Origin: Mesorhizobium sp. 131-2-1
Lineage (GTDB): Bacteria; Pseudomonadota; Alphaproteobacteria; Rhizobiales; Rhizobiaceae
NCBI RefSeq assembly: GCF_016756535.1
Contig: NZ_AP023247.1
Location: 4,836,501-4,900,500 of the forward strand
Length of the DNA: 64,000 nt
Direction: 5' to 3'
This document shows positions 1-6,773 of the stretch, piece by piece. Numbering within the stretch: position 1 is the stretch's first letter; every line of letters begins with the position of its first letter. Made by a program: the position numbers and the translations under genes. Under the pieces are notes generated by a model. It was given only the letters and a program-made list of their open reading frames with translations, had not been told where the DNA came from and did no database searches.

Positions 1-2
1 CG

Positions 3-998
3 CACGACTTCTGGGGCGTCAACCAGGATGCCAGTTCGATCGGCGCCTTCATCCGGCTCTATCTGGCAAAGAACGGCCGCACCGGATCGCCGCTCTTCCT
101 CGCCGGCGAAAGCTATGGCGGCTTCCGCGCAGCGCTGCTTGCCCGCACGCTGCAGGAGGATATCGGCATCAGCCCCAGCGGCATCGTGCTGATCTCGCCG
201 GCGCTGGAATTCATGCTGGTGCAGCCGGACGAATTCGAGCCGCTGCACTGGGCGCTCGAACTGCCGTCGCTGGCGGCGGTGCGCCTCAGCAGCGAAGGCG
301 TCAGCGGCGATGCGTTGCGGCAAAAGCTCGCCGAGGTCGAGCATTATGCGATGGGCGACTACCTCACCGCTTTGGCCAGCGGGCTGGAGCAAGGCGGAAG
401 GTTGGCCAGCCAGCACGTGGCCGACATCACCGGGCTGCCGCTCGACCTCGTCCAGCGCAATTTCGCCCGCATCCCGACCAGCCTGTTCGCCAGGGAGTTT
501 CAGCGCGCCAAAGGAAAGGTGCTCAGCCCCTATGACGGCATGATCGGGACAGCCGACATCGCGCCCGAGAGCGCTCGCATCGCAGGCCCCGATCCGGTGC
601 TCGACCGCAGCGTGGCGGCGCTCACCTCGGCCTTCGTCGGCTATATCAGCGACGAGCTCAATTTCCACACCGATGTCAGCTACCGGCTGCTCAATGGCGA
701 GGTCACCCACAATTGGGACTACGGCACCACCCGGCAAGGCTATGCCGGCGTAATGGACGATCTGCAGCGGGCGCGCTCGCTGAACCCCGCTCTCGGCGTC
801 GTCATCGTCAACGGCTACACCGACCTGGTCACGCCGTATCTCGCCTCGCGCTATCTCGTGAACCAGGTTCCGCCGCTCGCCGATGCCAAACCCATCCGCC
901 TCGACGTCGTGGAGGGCGGGCATATGATGTATTTCAGGCCGGACGGAAGACGCGCGCTGAAGGAGGCGGCGGCGGAACTCTACCAGGCAACGCAGTAA
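3..998 (+). CDS. Serine carboxypeptidase-like protein (peptidase S10), 5' end missing
   Basis: The reading frame is open from the window edge to a TAA at 996-998, giving 331 residues of a longer protein. It contains the nucleophile motif GESYGG (Ser at residue 37 of the fragment), an Asp in NGYTDLVTPY (about 274) and a His in GGHMMYF (about 307). These occur in the order and spacing of the S10 Ser-Asp-His triad. S10 enzymes are usually secreted C-terminal exopeptidases. The signal peptide, if any, lies upstream of the window. The stop codon abuts the target duplication of the inserted element that follows, so the insertion left this gene intact. Family confidence is high; substrate unknown. 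Confidence 0.85.
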   Translation, partial: HDFWGVNQDASSIGAFIRLYLAKNGRTGSPLFLAGESYGGFRAALLARTLQEDIGISPSGIVLISPALEFMLVQPDEFEPLHWALELPSLAAVRLSSEGVSGDALRQKLAEVEHYAMGDYLTALASGLEQGGRLASQHVADITGLPLDLVQRNFARIPTSLFAREFQRAKGKVLSPYDGMIGTADIAPESARIAGPDPVLDRSVAALTSAFVGYISDELNFHTDVSYRLLNGEVTHNWDYGTTRQGYAGVMDDLQRARSLNPALGVVIVNGYTDLVTPYLASRYLVNQVPPLADAKPIRLDVVEGGHMMYFRPDGRRALKEAAAELYQATQ

Positions 999-1004
999 AC
1001 GTTA

Positions 1005-1027
1005 GGTAGTGTCTCAGTTTGAAATCT
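1005..1027 (+). repeat. Left terminal inverted repeat of the element
   Basis: A 23-bp sequence starting GGTAGTGTCTCAG is the exact reverse complement of 1870-1892. It is immediately preceded by the 8-bp duplication AAACGTTA (997-1004), whose first two bases are part of the TAA stop of the carboxypeptidase gene. Confidence 0.9.
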
Positions 1028-1202
1028 AGTTGCTGTCGCCGGCCTTGCCGGCCATGCGGTGCAGAACGCTACTGAGGATTTGGGCGATCTCTTGCATGCC
1101 CATCCGCTTCGCCAGCGGGATTAGAATCAATAGCTCCAAAACCAGCAAGGCAAGCGGCCCGCCGAACGTCGGCATGACGGTGAAGAACACCACGTCCAGC
1201 AA
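1026..1202 (-). CDS. Small hydrophobic ORF inside the element (58 aa), doubtful
   Basis: An open frame runs from TTG at 1202 to a TAG whose bases overlap the left terminal repeat. It encodes a hydrophobic stretch (about residues 15-30, rich in Leu/Ile/Val) followed by a basic, amphipathic tail. A TAG stop sits just before the TTG and there is no clear ribosome binding site. It may be the 3' end of a membrane protein truncated when the element lost its internal sequence, rather than a live gene. Confidence 0.3.
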   Translation of the reverse strand: MLDVVFFTVMPTFGGPLALLVLELLILIPLAKRMGMQEIAQILSSVLHRMAGKAGDSN

Positions 1203-1401
1203 CTAGCGATCTCGGCGCGCCGCTCCGGCGTCATGTTGGCGGCGCGCTTCTTTCCGCCCTTGGATCCAAGTTCTTTGGCGGCGGCGCTCTTGCCGTCGTC
1301 CTGCACTTCGTCGGTTCCTCGCCGGTAGCAATGCGCATCACGCGGACGGCATTGCCGATCACATCGGCGGGGCGCTTCTGGCCTTTAGGTCCGGTCGGCA
1401 C
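1197..1401 (-). pseudogene. Frameshifted, truncated small passenger gene
   Basis: From GTG at 1401, preceded by a GAGGGGAA ribosome binding site and overlapping the end of the NTF2-like gene by 17 nt, the frame reads KRPADVIGNAVRVMRIATGE. Sense then continues only after a one-base frame change near 1310-1314, as DDGKSAAAKELGSKGGKKRA and then MTPERRAEIA. It stops matching at about 1203. Small rhizobial proteins with this layout (KRPADVI at the N-terminus, GGK/R-rich middle, MTPERRAEIAKKA tail) are familiar to me as uncharacterised proteins. The copy here appears dead from a one-base deletion and loss of its C-terminus. Confidence 0.6.
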
Positions 1402-1801
1402 GTTCCCCTCGCTGGTCTTTCTCCGTCATTAGCTCTACCCATTGGGCGCGCCATGCGGGTGGTTCCCAAGGCTCATTGATATACAGCCGCTCCCGAAATA
1501 CTCTGCCATCGCGAAACTCCATGATCCCCACCACCTTGTGCGGCTTTTCCTTGTTGTAGCGGATCGTATACTCGTTCACCCACAGATGATCGCATCCAAT
1601 AATCCGGTGCATTTCGAAGGTCACATCGGCGGGGTAAGCGGTTCTGAACGCGATAATGTTTGCTTTCCCACGAAGCCGCTCGCCACTCTGGGGGAACTCA
1701 ATCACGGCATCGTCCGCATAGATTTCGGACGCGCGGACCTCATCCTTGCCGGCCCACTCGAAATGATCCTCGATCAGCGCTCGCGCGGTCGCCTCGTCCA
1801 T
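1385..1801 (-). CDS. NTF2-like / SnoaL-like domain protein, element cargo
   Basis: The 138-residue protein begins MDEATARALIEDHFEWAG and has the cone-shaped NTF2-like layout: helical N-terminus, a YADDAVIEFPQSGE strand segment, and a C-terminal sheet ending near EPWEPPAW. Family members are small enzymes or binding proteins (isomerases, hydratases, polyketide cyclases). No substrate can be read from the sequence. In-frame ATGs at 1816 and 1840 are alternative starts. The gene lies wholly within the inserted element and therefore probably moved with it. It overlaps the next, decayed gene by 17 nt. Confidence 0.7.
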   Translation of the reverse strand: MDEATARALIEDHFEWAGKDEVRASEIYADDAVIEFPQSGERLRGKANIIAFRTAYPADVTFEMHRIIGCDHLWVNEYTIRYNKEKPHKVVGIMEFRDGRVFRERLYINEPWEPPAWRAQWVELMTEKDQRGERADRT

Positions 1802-1869
1802 GGCGCTATCTCCCATGCTTTCCGGTAAGCATATAGGCATTCGGGCTGGATCGCGACAAGCGAGGCGTC

Positions 1870-1892
1870 AGATTTCAAACTGAGACACTACC
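1870..1892 (-). repeat. Right terminal inverted repeat of the element
   Basis: This 23-bp sequence is the exact reverse complement of 1005-1027 and is followed by the second copy of the target duplication AAACGTTA (1893-1900). Confidence 0.9.
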
Positions 1893-1923
1893 AAACGTTA
1901 TGTGCCCTTGCCTCGCAGGTATT

Positions 1924-2358
1924 CTACTTCCCATCAGCGAGCGAGCGTTGGAACTGCTCGTCGAGCCTTTGAAATTCCACAACCAGACTGTCGCAGGCAA
2001 TGCGGCCTGCCTCACAGCGCAGAGACCGTTTCGCGATCCAATGGCCCTGCCCATCCCTGTTGAGGCGCCTGCATGTTACGGCTGGATAGGCGTCCTCGGT
2101 GGGCCTTGTGAAAACCCACAGCGTAAGTCCGTCATCTGAAACGAACAATTCGAAGCGGGCCGAATCCTGTGTCCGATGAAGGGCTGTGGATGCCTTCACC
2201 TGCCTGAGAAAATCATGCGAGTCAGCACCGTGGAGACCGCACATTGTCGACGGTCCTCGTGCGTCACGATGAACGGCTGCGGCCTCCCCCTGAGCGTATA
2301 AGCTGCCAGTGCTTGCAAGCAGCACTGCGCCAGTCACGAGAAATCTTCTCACCCGCAC
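1924..2358 (-). CDS. Hypothetical secreted protein (144 aa)
   Basis: I chose the GTG at 2358 because a GAGGGA ribosome binding site precedes it. The frame also extends upstream to an ATG at 2391, without a signal-like start. The N-terminus VRVRRFLVTGAVLLAS followed by SLYAQ is a typical Sec signal peptide with probable cleavage after Ala. The mature part contains four cysteines (in STMCGLHG, VTCRR, SLRCEAG and IACDS) that could form disulfides in the periplasm. I recognise no family. Before the insertion of the element it lay just downstream of, and convergent to, the carboxypeptidase gene. Confidence 0.6.
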   Translation of the reverse strand: MRVRRFLVTGAVLLASTGSLYAQGEAAAVHRDARGPSTMCGLHGADSHDFLRQVKASTALHRTQDSARFELFVSDDGLTLWVFTRPTEDAYPAVTCRRLNRDGQGHWIAKRSLRCEAGRIACDSLVVEFQRLDEQFQRSLADGK

Positions 2359-2528
2359 TCCCTCAGAAGGGGCTTTCTCGTAGACTACCATCCGGCGGCA
2401 TCATTGCCAGCCCTGGCCTGATTTCGCGAGCCTGGGCCGAACGTGGCTTCACCTTTCAAAGCCAACCTACCCTTCCAAGTGCATAGCCCGGCGAAGCTGC
2501 CGGTCTCTGCCGCGGCGCGGTCGCGAGG

Positions 2529-2954
2529 TCACGAACCGGTGCCAGCCGTTGGCGGACGGCGCCCGGAGAGGGCCTCAACCGCGTCTTCGATGCCGACAAG
2601 CTGCCGCTCGACGTCTTCTAGATACAGTCGCCCGGCCACAATCTGATCGTCGACGATCTCGAACAGCGTGACCCCGCGCACCTCGAAGGGTTGCCCGTCG
2701 CCGCGGGTGCCGGACCAATGCCATTCCGTCCAGGTCGTGTCACCGTCCTGGACCGAGCGCGTGACGGTCGCGTGGAAGTCGGGTATTCCCGCGAACATGG
2801 CCTCCCAGTTGGCGCGCATCTGGTCGCGCCCGACGAAGGCTCTGCCCGGGTGCGCCGGCTGTACGCTGCGATAGTTCTCATGGATGAGCGCGGTGACAGC
2901 GTCGAGCTGATGCGCGTTCATCGCCGTCACCAGTCGATCGATCACGTCGGTCAT
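2529..2954 (-). CDS. SnoaL-like / nuclear transport factor 2 family protein
   Basis: This 141-residue protein starts MTDVIDRLVTAMNAHQLDA behind a GGGAG ribosome binding site. It carries the SnoaL pattern: N-terminal helices, HENYRSVQP, the central GRDQMRANWEAMFAGIPDF and a C-terminal sheet with WTEWHWSGT. Such proteins are ester cyclases or carrier proteins. The reading frame is open much further upstream (to 4379) but that extension runs antisense to the EamA gene and has no protein character, so I discard it. Substrate unknown. Confidence 0.75.
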   Translation of the reverse strand: MTDVIDRLVTAMNAHQLDAVTALIHENYRSVQPAHPGRAFVGRDQMRANWEAMFAGIPDFHATVTRSVQDGDTTWTEWHWSGTRGDGQPFEVRGVTLFEIVDDQIVAGRLYLEDVERQLVGIEDAVEALSGRRPPTAGTGS

Positions 2955-3281
2955 CGAAACTCCCGGACTTATGCAGCGCACACATTGGCGCGCCTCCCAG
3001 CAGCCCACTTGCGGGTGAGCCACGCCGATCAATCCGCGAGCCCCGAAATTAGCTGATTGGGCTGTGGCCGTCCAGCATTGCAGGACGCCGGACATGGGCG
3101 GCGCCACCTCGCGGGGTGCGCCAGCGACCACTGCAAGCGCTCTGTAGGCATCGGGCGAATGCAGGACGCCAGCCTGTGCCCTAACGCAAGCCTGGAGCTG
3201 GCGTAGCGCCGCGCGGGCTGTCGCCCGTGTAGGCTGATCCTGCTGGGCCAATTTCAAGCAATATCCGCAGACCGGTGCCGC
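2955..3281. other. Intergenic stretch, nothing recognised
   Basis: These 327 bp separate the divergent SnoaL-like gene and the first EamA gene. I see two imperfect copies of TGCAGGACGCC (near 3078 and 3161) but no convincing gene, hairpin or RNA. The promoters of both genes are presumably here. Confidence 0.5.
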
Positions 3282-4169
3282 ATGGCCGATGTCGCCATTC
3301 TCGATAGCCGCGAAAGGGTGCTTGCCGGCATCCTCTTGACCGGCGGCGCCTATTTCCTGTTTTCGGCGCAGGACGCGGCGATCAAGCTGCTGGTCGTCGG
3401 CATCAGCGTCTGGCAGATCATGTTCTTCCGCTCGATCACCATCCTTGCCGCCTGCGCGGCGATCGGCGGGCGGCGCCTGTTCACGGATACGGCGCGCTCG
3501 CCCATCATGCGGCCGATGCTGGTGCGCAGCGCCTTCACGCTGGCGGCCTGGCTTTGCTACTACAATGCCGCCCGAGCCCTGCAGCTCGCCGAGCTGACCA
3601 CCATCTACTATGCCGCCCCGATCATCGTCACCGTGCTGTCGGTGTTCATGCTTGGCGAGAAGGTGCCGCTGCTGCGCTGGCTGGCGGTGCTGATCGGCTT
3701 TGCGGGCGTGTTCGTCGCCTGCGATCCGACCCATCTCGGCGTCTCGCTGCCGATGCTGCTTGTGCTGGCCGCCGCCTTGCTTTGGGGTATCGCCGTGGTG
3801 CTGTTGCGCAAGACGGCGATGCAGGAGCGCACGACCATCCAGCTCGTGCTCAACAATTTCTACTTCCTGCTCTTCTCGGCGGTGCCGGCGCTGATCTGGT
3901 GGCAGACGCCCGATGGCGGCCAGTTGCTGCTTCTGGCCAGCGTCGGGGCGCTCGGCGGCATGGCGCAATATCTTTTGTTCGAAGGCATGAAACGGGCGCC
4001 GGTGTCGATCGTGGCGCCGTTCGAGTACACGTCGCTGGTCTGGGCGTTCGCGCTCGGCTTCGCCATCTGGGGCGACGTGCCACGCCGCGAGGTATTCCTG
4101 GGGGCGGTGCTGATCGTCGCCGCCGGCCTGCTCATCGTCGGCAATGAGCATTTCCGCAAACGGCTTTAG
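3282..4169 (+). CDS. DMT-superfamily EamA exporter
   Basis: The 295-residue protein is almost entirely hydrophobic, with about ten predicted membrane segments in two repeated EamA halves (roughly residues 14-145 and 155-290). Typical elements are the AYFLFSAQDAAIK opening helix and the second-half ending GEKVP. Drug/metabolite transporters of this kind export amino acids, nucleosides or toxic metabolites across the inner membrane. A paralogous gene follows 49 bp downstream on the same strand and the two are probably co-transcribed. Substrate cannot be inferred. Confidence 0.85.
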   Translation: MADVAILDSRERVLAGILLTGGAYFLFSAQDAAIKLLVVGISVWQIMFFRSITILAACAAIGGRRLFTDTARSPIMRPMLVRSAFTLAAWLCYYNAARALQLAELTTIYYAAPIIVTVLSVFMLGEKVPLLRWLAVLIGFAGVFVACDPTHLGVSLPMLLVLAAALLWGIAVVLLRKTAMQERTTIQLVLNNFYFLLFSAVPALIWWQTPDGGQLLLLASVGALGGMAQYLLFEGMKRAPVSIVAPFEYTSLVWAFALGFAIWGDVPRREVFLGAVLIVAAGLLIVGNEHFRKRL

Positions 4170-4218
4170 GGTAGCAACTGACAGAATGATGTCAGCAGGA
4201 GGACAATAGACTGGCGGC

Positions 4219-5139
4219 ATGACTGATTCCCTCGATCCGCCGGACACTTTCGCGCAGGGAGCGGCCAAGGCGGCTGCCGAGCGCACGCTGGGCATCATCC
4301 TGGTGTCGGCGTCGTCGGTCGTGTTCGGCCTCACCGGCGTGCTGACGAAATCGATCCATGCCGATCCGCTGACCATCACCTGCTGGCGCGGTTTCGTCGG
4401 GTCGATACTGATCGCGCTCTACGTTCTGTGGCGGCGCAGGCGCGCCAGCGGACGCGAAAGCCTGCGGCTTGGCTGGCGCGGCTGGCTGCTGGCGGTGGAA
4501 GGGGCGGCGGCCAGCATCGCCTTCATCGCCGCCTTCAAGTTCACCTATGTCGCCAATGTCGCGGTCATCTACGCGACCTCGCCCTTCATCGCCGCGTTGC
4601 TCGCCTTCCTGCTGGTGCGCGAAAAGGTCCGACTGCAGACGATGCTAGCCGCCGCCGTGTCGCTCTGCGGCGTCGGCGTCATGGTGTGGGCGGGCTTTGG
4701 CACCGGCCATCTCGTCGGTGATGGGCTGGCGCTGCTGATGACCGCCGGCAGCGCGCTCTACATGATCATGGTGCGCGCCTTCCGCGACACGCCAGTGGTG
4801 TGGGCGGGCGCGGTATCGGCCTTCCTGCTGTTCGTCTTAGGCTGGTTCGTCACCGATCCACTGGCGGTCTCGGCGCGGGATGCGCTGCTGCTTGCCACAT
4901 TCGGTGGATCCTTCGCGCTGGCATCGATACTGTGGACGGAGGGTTCGCGGCTGATCCCGGCGCCCGAATCCGGCCTGCTCGGCTCCGCCGAGGTGCCGTT
5001 CGCCATCCTGTTCGCCTTCCTGTTCCTGGGCGAGATCCCGCCGGCCGCCAGCATCATCGGCGGCGCGATCGTGCTTTGCGCGGTGTTTGCCCATGCCGGG
5101 CGCGACTGGCTCGTGGCTAGACGTTCAGCCGCCAACTGA
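4219..5139 (+). CDS. DMT-superfamily EamA exporter, second of a pair
   Basis: This 306-residue protein has ten predicted membrane helices and duplicated EamA domains. The first half includes SASSVVFGLTGVLTKSI and the second half ends with GEIPPAASIIGGAIV. It lies directly after a gene of the same superfamily. The divergence between the two suggests an old duplication or separate recruitment rather than a recent copy. An AGCAGGAGGACAATAG segment upstream of the ATG supplies a ribosome binding site. Transcription probably ends at the terminator at 5239-5269 unless that belongs to the small RNA candidate. Confidence 0.85.
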   Translation: MTDSLDPPDTFAQGAAKAAAERTLGIILVSASSVVFGLTGVLTKSIHADPLTITCWRGFVGSILIALYVLWRRRRASGRESLRLGWRGWLLAVEGAAASIAFIAAFKFTYVANVAVIYATSPFIAALLAFLLVREKVRLQTMLAAAVSLCGVGVMVWAGFGTGHLVGDGLALLMTAGSALYMIMVRAFRDTPVVWAGAVSAFLLFVLGWFVTDPLAVSARDALLLATFGGSFALASILWTEGSRLIPAPESGLLGSAEVPFAILFAFLFLGEIPPAASIIGGAIVLCAVFAHAGRDWLVARRSAAN

Positions 5140-5149
5140 AAAATATTTT

Positions 5150-5270
5150 GCCGGTCACGGAACCATCATCCGACTCAGGCATTGTTGCGATGGCGGGTCA
5201 CCCCCAAGTCCCCCCAAACCCCTCGACCCGCCCTACTTAAAGCCGACCCATTAGGTCGGCTTTTTCTTTG
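5150..5270 (+). ncRNA. Candidate C-rich small RNA ending in an intrinsic terminator
   Basis: An 8-bp stem, GGCGGGTC (5192-5199) paired with GACCCGCC (5225-5232), closes a 25-nt loop made almost only of C and A with three runs of 4-6 C. Six nucleotides later a perfect 10-bp terminator hairpin with a T-tract ends the unit (5239-5269). Two stem-loops with a C-rich loop and a Rho-independent end is the architecture of alphaproteobacterial trans-acting sRNAs whose loops can pair with Shine-Dalgarno sequences. The 5' end is not defined; a TTGCCG at 5151 is only a possible -35. Alternatively it is just the 3' UTR of the EamA gene. Confidence 0.4.
5239..5269 (+). terminator. Strong Rho-independent terminator
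   Basis: AAAGCCGACC (5239-5248), loop CATTA, GGTCGGCTTT (5254-5263) form a perfect 10-bp stem followed by TTCTTT. It terminates plus-strand transcription from the EamA pair or the sRNA candidate and sits just beyond the 3' end of the convergent LysR gene. Confidence 0.85.
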
Positions 5271-5280
5271 GCGCGAACGC

Positions 5281-6144
5281 TCAGCCCGGGATTGCCGACG
5301 GTGCAAGGCCCTCGCCGAACAACGCGGCCAGGTCCCGCGCCGGCCGGTCGGCGTCCGGGCGCAGCCGGATGGCGAATTCTGCCGTCGGAACCGGCGGCAG
5401 GCCAAGTTCGCGCGGCGCTTCGACAATGCCGGAATGGGCAAAGCGCGCCGTGCGCAAGGTAAGCGCGATGCCGGCATCGACCGCCGTACGCAAGCCGGCA
5501 AGGCTGGCGCTGCCGGCGGCGATGCGGTAGCGGCGGCCCGTAGCGTCGAGCGCCGCGAGCGCGGCTTCGCGAAAGCCGCAATGCGGATCGAGCAGCGCCA
5601 GCGGCAACTCCTCTTCGCGCGCAGCCAGCCCTCTTTGCGAGCAGAGCCACAGCATCGGCTCGCCGATCACCGCGACCTCGTCCGGCGTCGGGGCCTGGCG
5701 AATGGTGATCGCGAGATCGAGCTGGCCGGTTTGCAGCGCCTGCGCGAGCTCGGCGGAGCGGCCGACGCGCAATTCGATCCTGACGCGCGGATGGCTGACG
5801 GCGAAGGCGCGCAGCAGCTCCGGCAGGCCGCGATCGGCAAAATCCTGCGTGGTGCCGATGGCGACGCGGCCGCCGGCACGCGCGCCCTTCAGCGCCAGCC
5901 AGGCCTCGGTGTGGACGGCAAGGATGCGCCTGGCATGGCCGACCAGATCCTCGCCCGCCGGCGTCAGGGCGCGCCCGCGGCCCTGGGGAGCAAGCAGCGG
6001 CTCGCCGACGATCTCCTCCAGACGCTGCATCTGCGCCGTCACCGCCGACGGCGAGCGGCCGACGGCGGACGCCGCCTTCGCCAGCGAGCCGCCATCGACG
6101 AAAGCGAGGAAGGTCTTGAGGAGGTCGGGGTCGAGCGCCTGCAT
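5281..6144 (-). CDS. LysR-family transcriptional regulator
   Basis: The 287-residue protein opens with the winged helix-turn-helix MQALDPDLLKTFLAFVDGGS, with the recognition-helix region SLAKAASAVGRSPSAVTAQM at about residues 19-38. A periplasmic-binding-type effector domain covers about 90-285. I start at the ATG at 6144, which aligns with the family N-terminus; upstream frame extends but runs into the divergent promoter. It is divergent from the tautomerase gene, and the palindrome at 6146-6162 directly abuts its start codon. This suggests autoregulation and control of the tautomerase gene. Effector unknown. Confidence 0.9.
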   Translation of the reverse strand: MQALDPDLLKTFLAFVDGGSLAKAASAVGRSPSAVTAQMQRLEEIVGEPLLAPQGRGRALTPAGEDLVGHARRILAVHTEAWLALKGARAGGRVAIGTTQDFADRGLPELLRAFAVSHPRVRIELRVGRSAELAQALQTGQLDLAITIRQAPTPDEVAVIGEPMLWLCSQRGLAAREEELPLALLDPHCGFREAALAALDATGRRYRIAAGSASLAGLRTAVDAGIALTLRTARFAHSGIVEAPRELGLPPVPTAEFAIRLRPDADRPARDLAALFGEGLAPSAIPG

Positions 6145-6145
6145 A

Positions 6146-6197
6146 ATTCGATTGTATCGAATCTTTTCTTCAAAACAATTCGATTTTTTTGATTCGA
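6146..6197. promoter_or_regulatory. Probable LysR operator region
   Basis: The divergent promoter holds a perfect 17-bp palindrome ATTCGAT-TGT-ATCGAAT (6146-6162) of the T-N11-A LysR-box type, plus two further half-sites, ATTCGAT at 6178-6184 and ATTCGA at 6192-6197. The iterated half-sites resemble the recognition plus activation sites of LysR regulators. Assignment to the adjacent LysR is by position. Confidence 0.65.
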
Positions 6198-6258
6198 CGG
6201 TCATGACATGGTTTTTCCCAGCGGCGAGGAAGCGCCGCTCACAACGAGGAGAAAGAAA

Positions 6259-6666
6259 ATGCCGATCATCAATGTCAGCGTCACCGGCAAGCCCGACGTC
6301 GCTTTGTCGGCCACTATCGCCAAGGAGGTGACCGAGATCACCGCCACGCATCTGCGCAAGGACCCGACCATCACCGCGGTCGCCATCAACTACATCGATG
6401 CGCAGCACTGGTTCGCCGGCGGCAAGTCGCTGGCCGAACGCGGTTCCAATACTTTCTGGCTCGACATCAAGGTGGTCGACGGCACCAACACCAAGCTCGA
6501 GCTCGAAGCCTATCTCCAGGCGATCTTCGCCGCCTTCGGCCGCCTGCTGGGCGGCGTGCATGAGGAGAGCTACGCCTTCGTGCACGAGGTTCCGGCCGCC
6601 GCCTACGGCTATGGCGGCAAGACGCAGGAGTTCCGCTTCATCAGCGGGAGGCTGAAGGCGGCGTGA
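6259..6666 (+). CDS. Tautomerase-family protein
   Basis: Translation from the ATG at 6259, preceded by AGGAG, gives a 135-residue protein starting MPIINVSVTGKPD. After Met removal Pro1 would be the catalytic base of the 4-oxalocrotonate tautomerase/MIF superfamily. The length suggests a two-unit (about 60 + 60 residues) member. The N-terminal extension possible from 6208 would bury Pro1 and is rejected. The gene is divergent from a LysR regulator with an operator between them, a common arrangement for substrate-inducible catabolic enzymes. Natural substrate unknown. Confidence 0.85.
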   Translation: MPIINVSVTGKPDVALSATIAKEVTEITATHLRKDPTITAVAINYIDAQHWFAGGKSLAERGSNTFWLDIKVVDGTNTKLELEAYLQAIFAAFGRLLGGVHEESYAFVHEVPAAAYGYGGKTQEFRFISGRLKAA

Positions 6667-6773
6667 GGGGCGCTTGCACACCCACATTGACCTTCCCCCC
6701 ACTTCCGCTACCCTCTCCTCTCGAAGCGGCCGCCCAAGAGCCGCGACGTGGAGGACGTTGGGAGAGAGCGGCA

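Larger units (their letters stand above)
1005..1892. mobile_element. 888-bp transposase-less insertion element with cargo genes
   Basis: A 23-bp end beginning GGTAGTGTCTCAG (1005-1027) is repeated perfectly and inverted at 1870-1892. The element is flanked by an 8-bp direct repeat, AAACGTTA, at 997-1004 and 1893-1900, the signature of transposition. Inside are an NTF2-like gene (1385-1801, minus), a frameshifted remnant (about 1197-1401, minus) and a small hydrophobic ORF (1026-1202, minus). No transposase fits. 8-bp duplications and passenger genes are known for the IS1595 family, so a non-autonomous IS1595-like derivative is my best guess, but the family call is inference. Confidence 0.85.

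Noticed and set aside
2529..4379. Open reading frame of 616 codons on the minus strand
   Set aside because: Only the first-mentioned 3' part (2529-2954) is a gene. The upstream part is antisense to the EamA gene with low-complexity Arg/Gln/His-rich translation.
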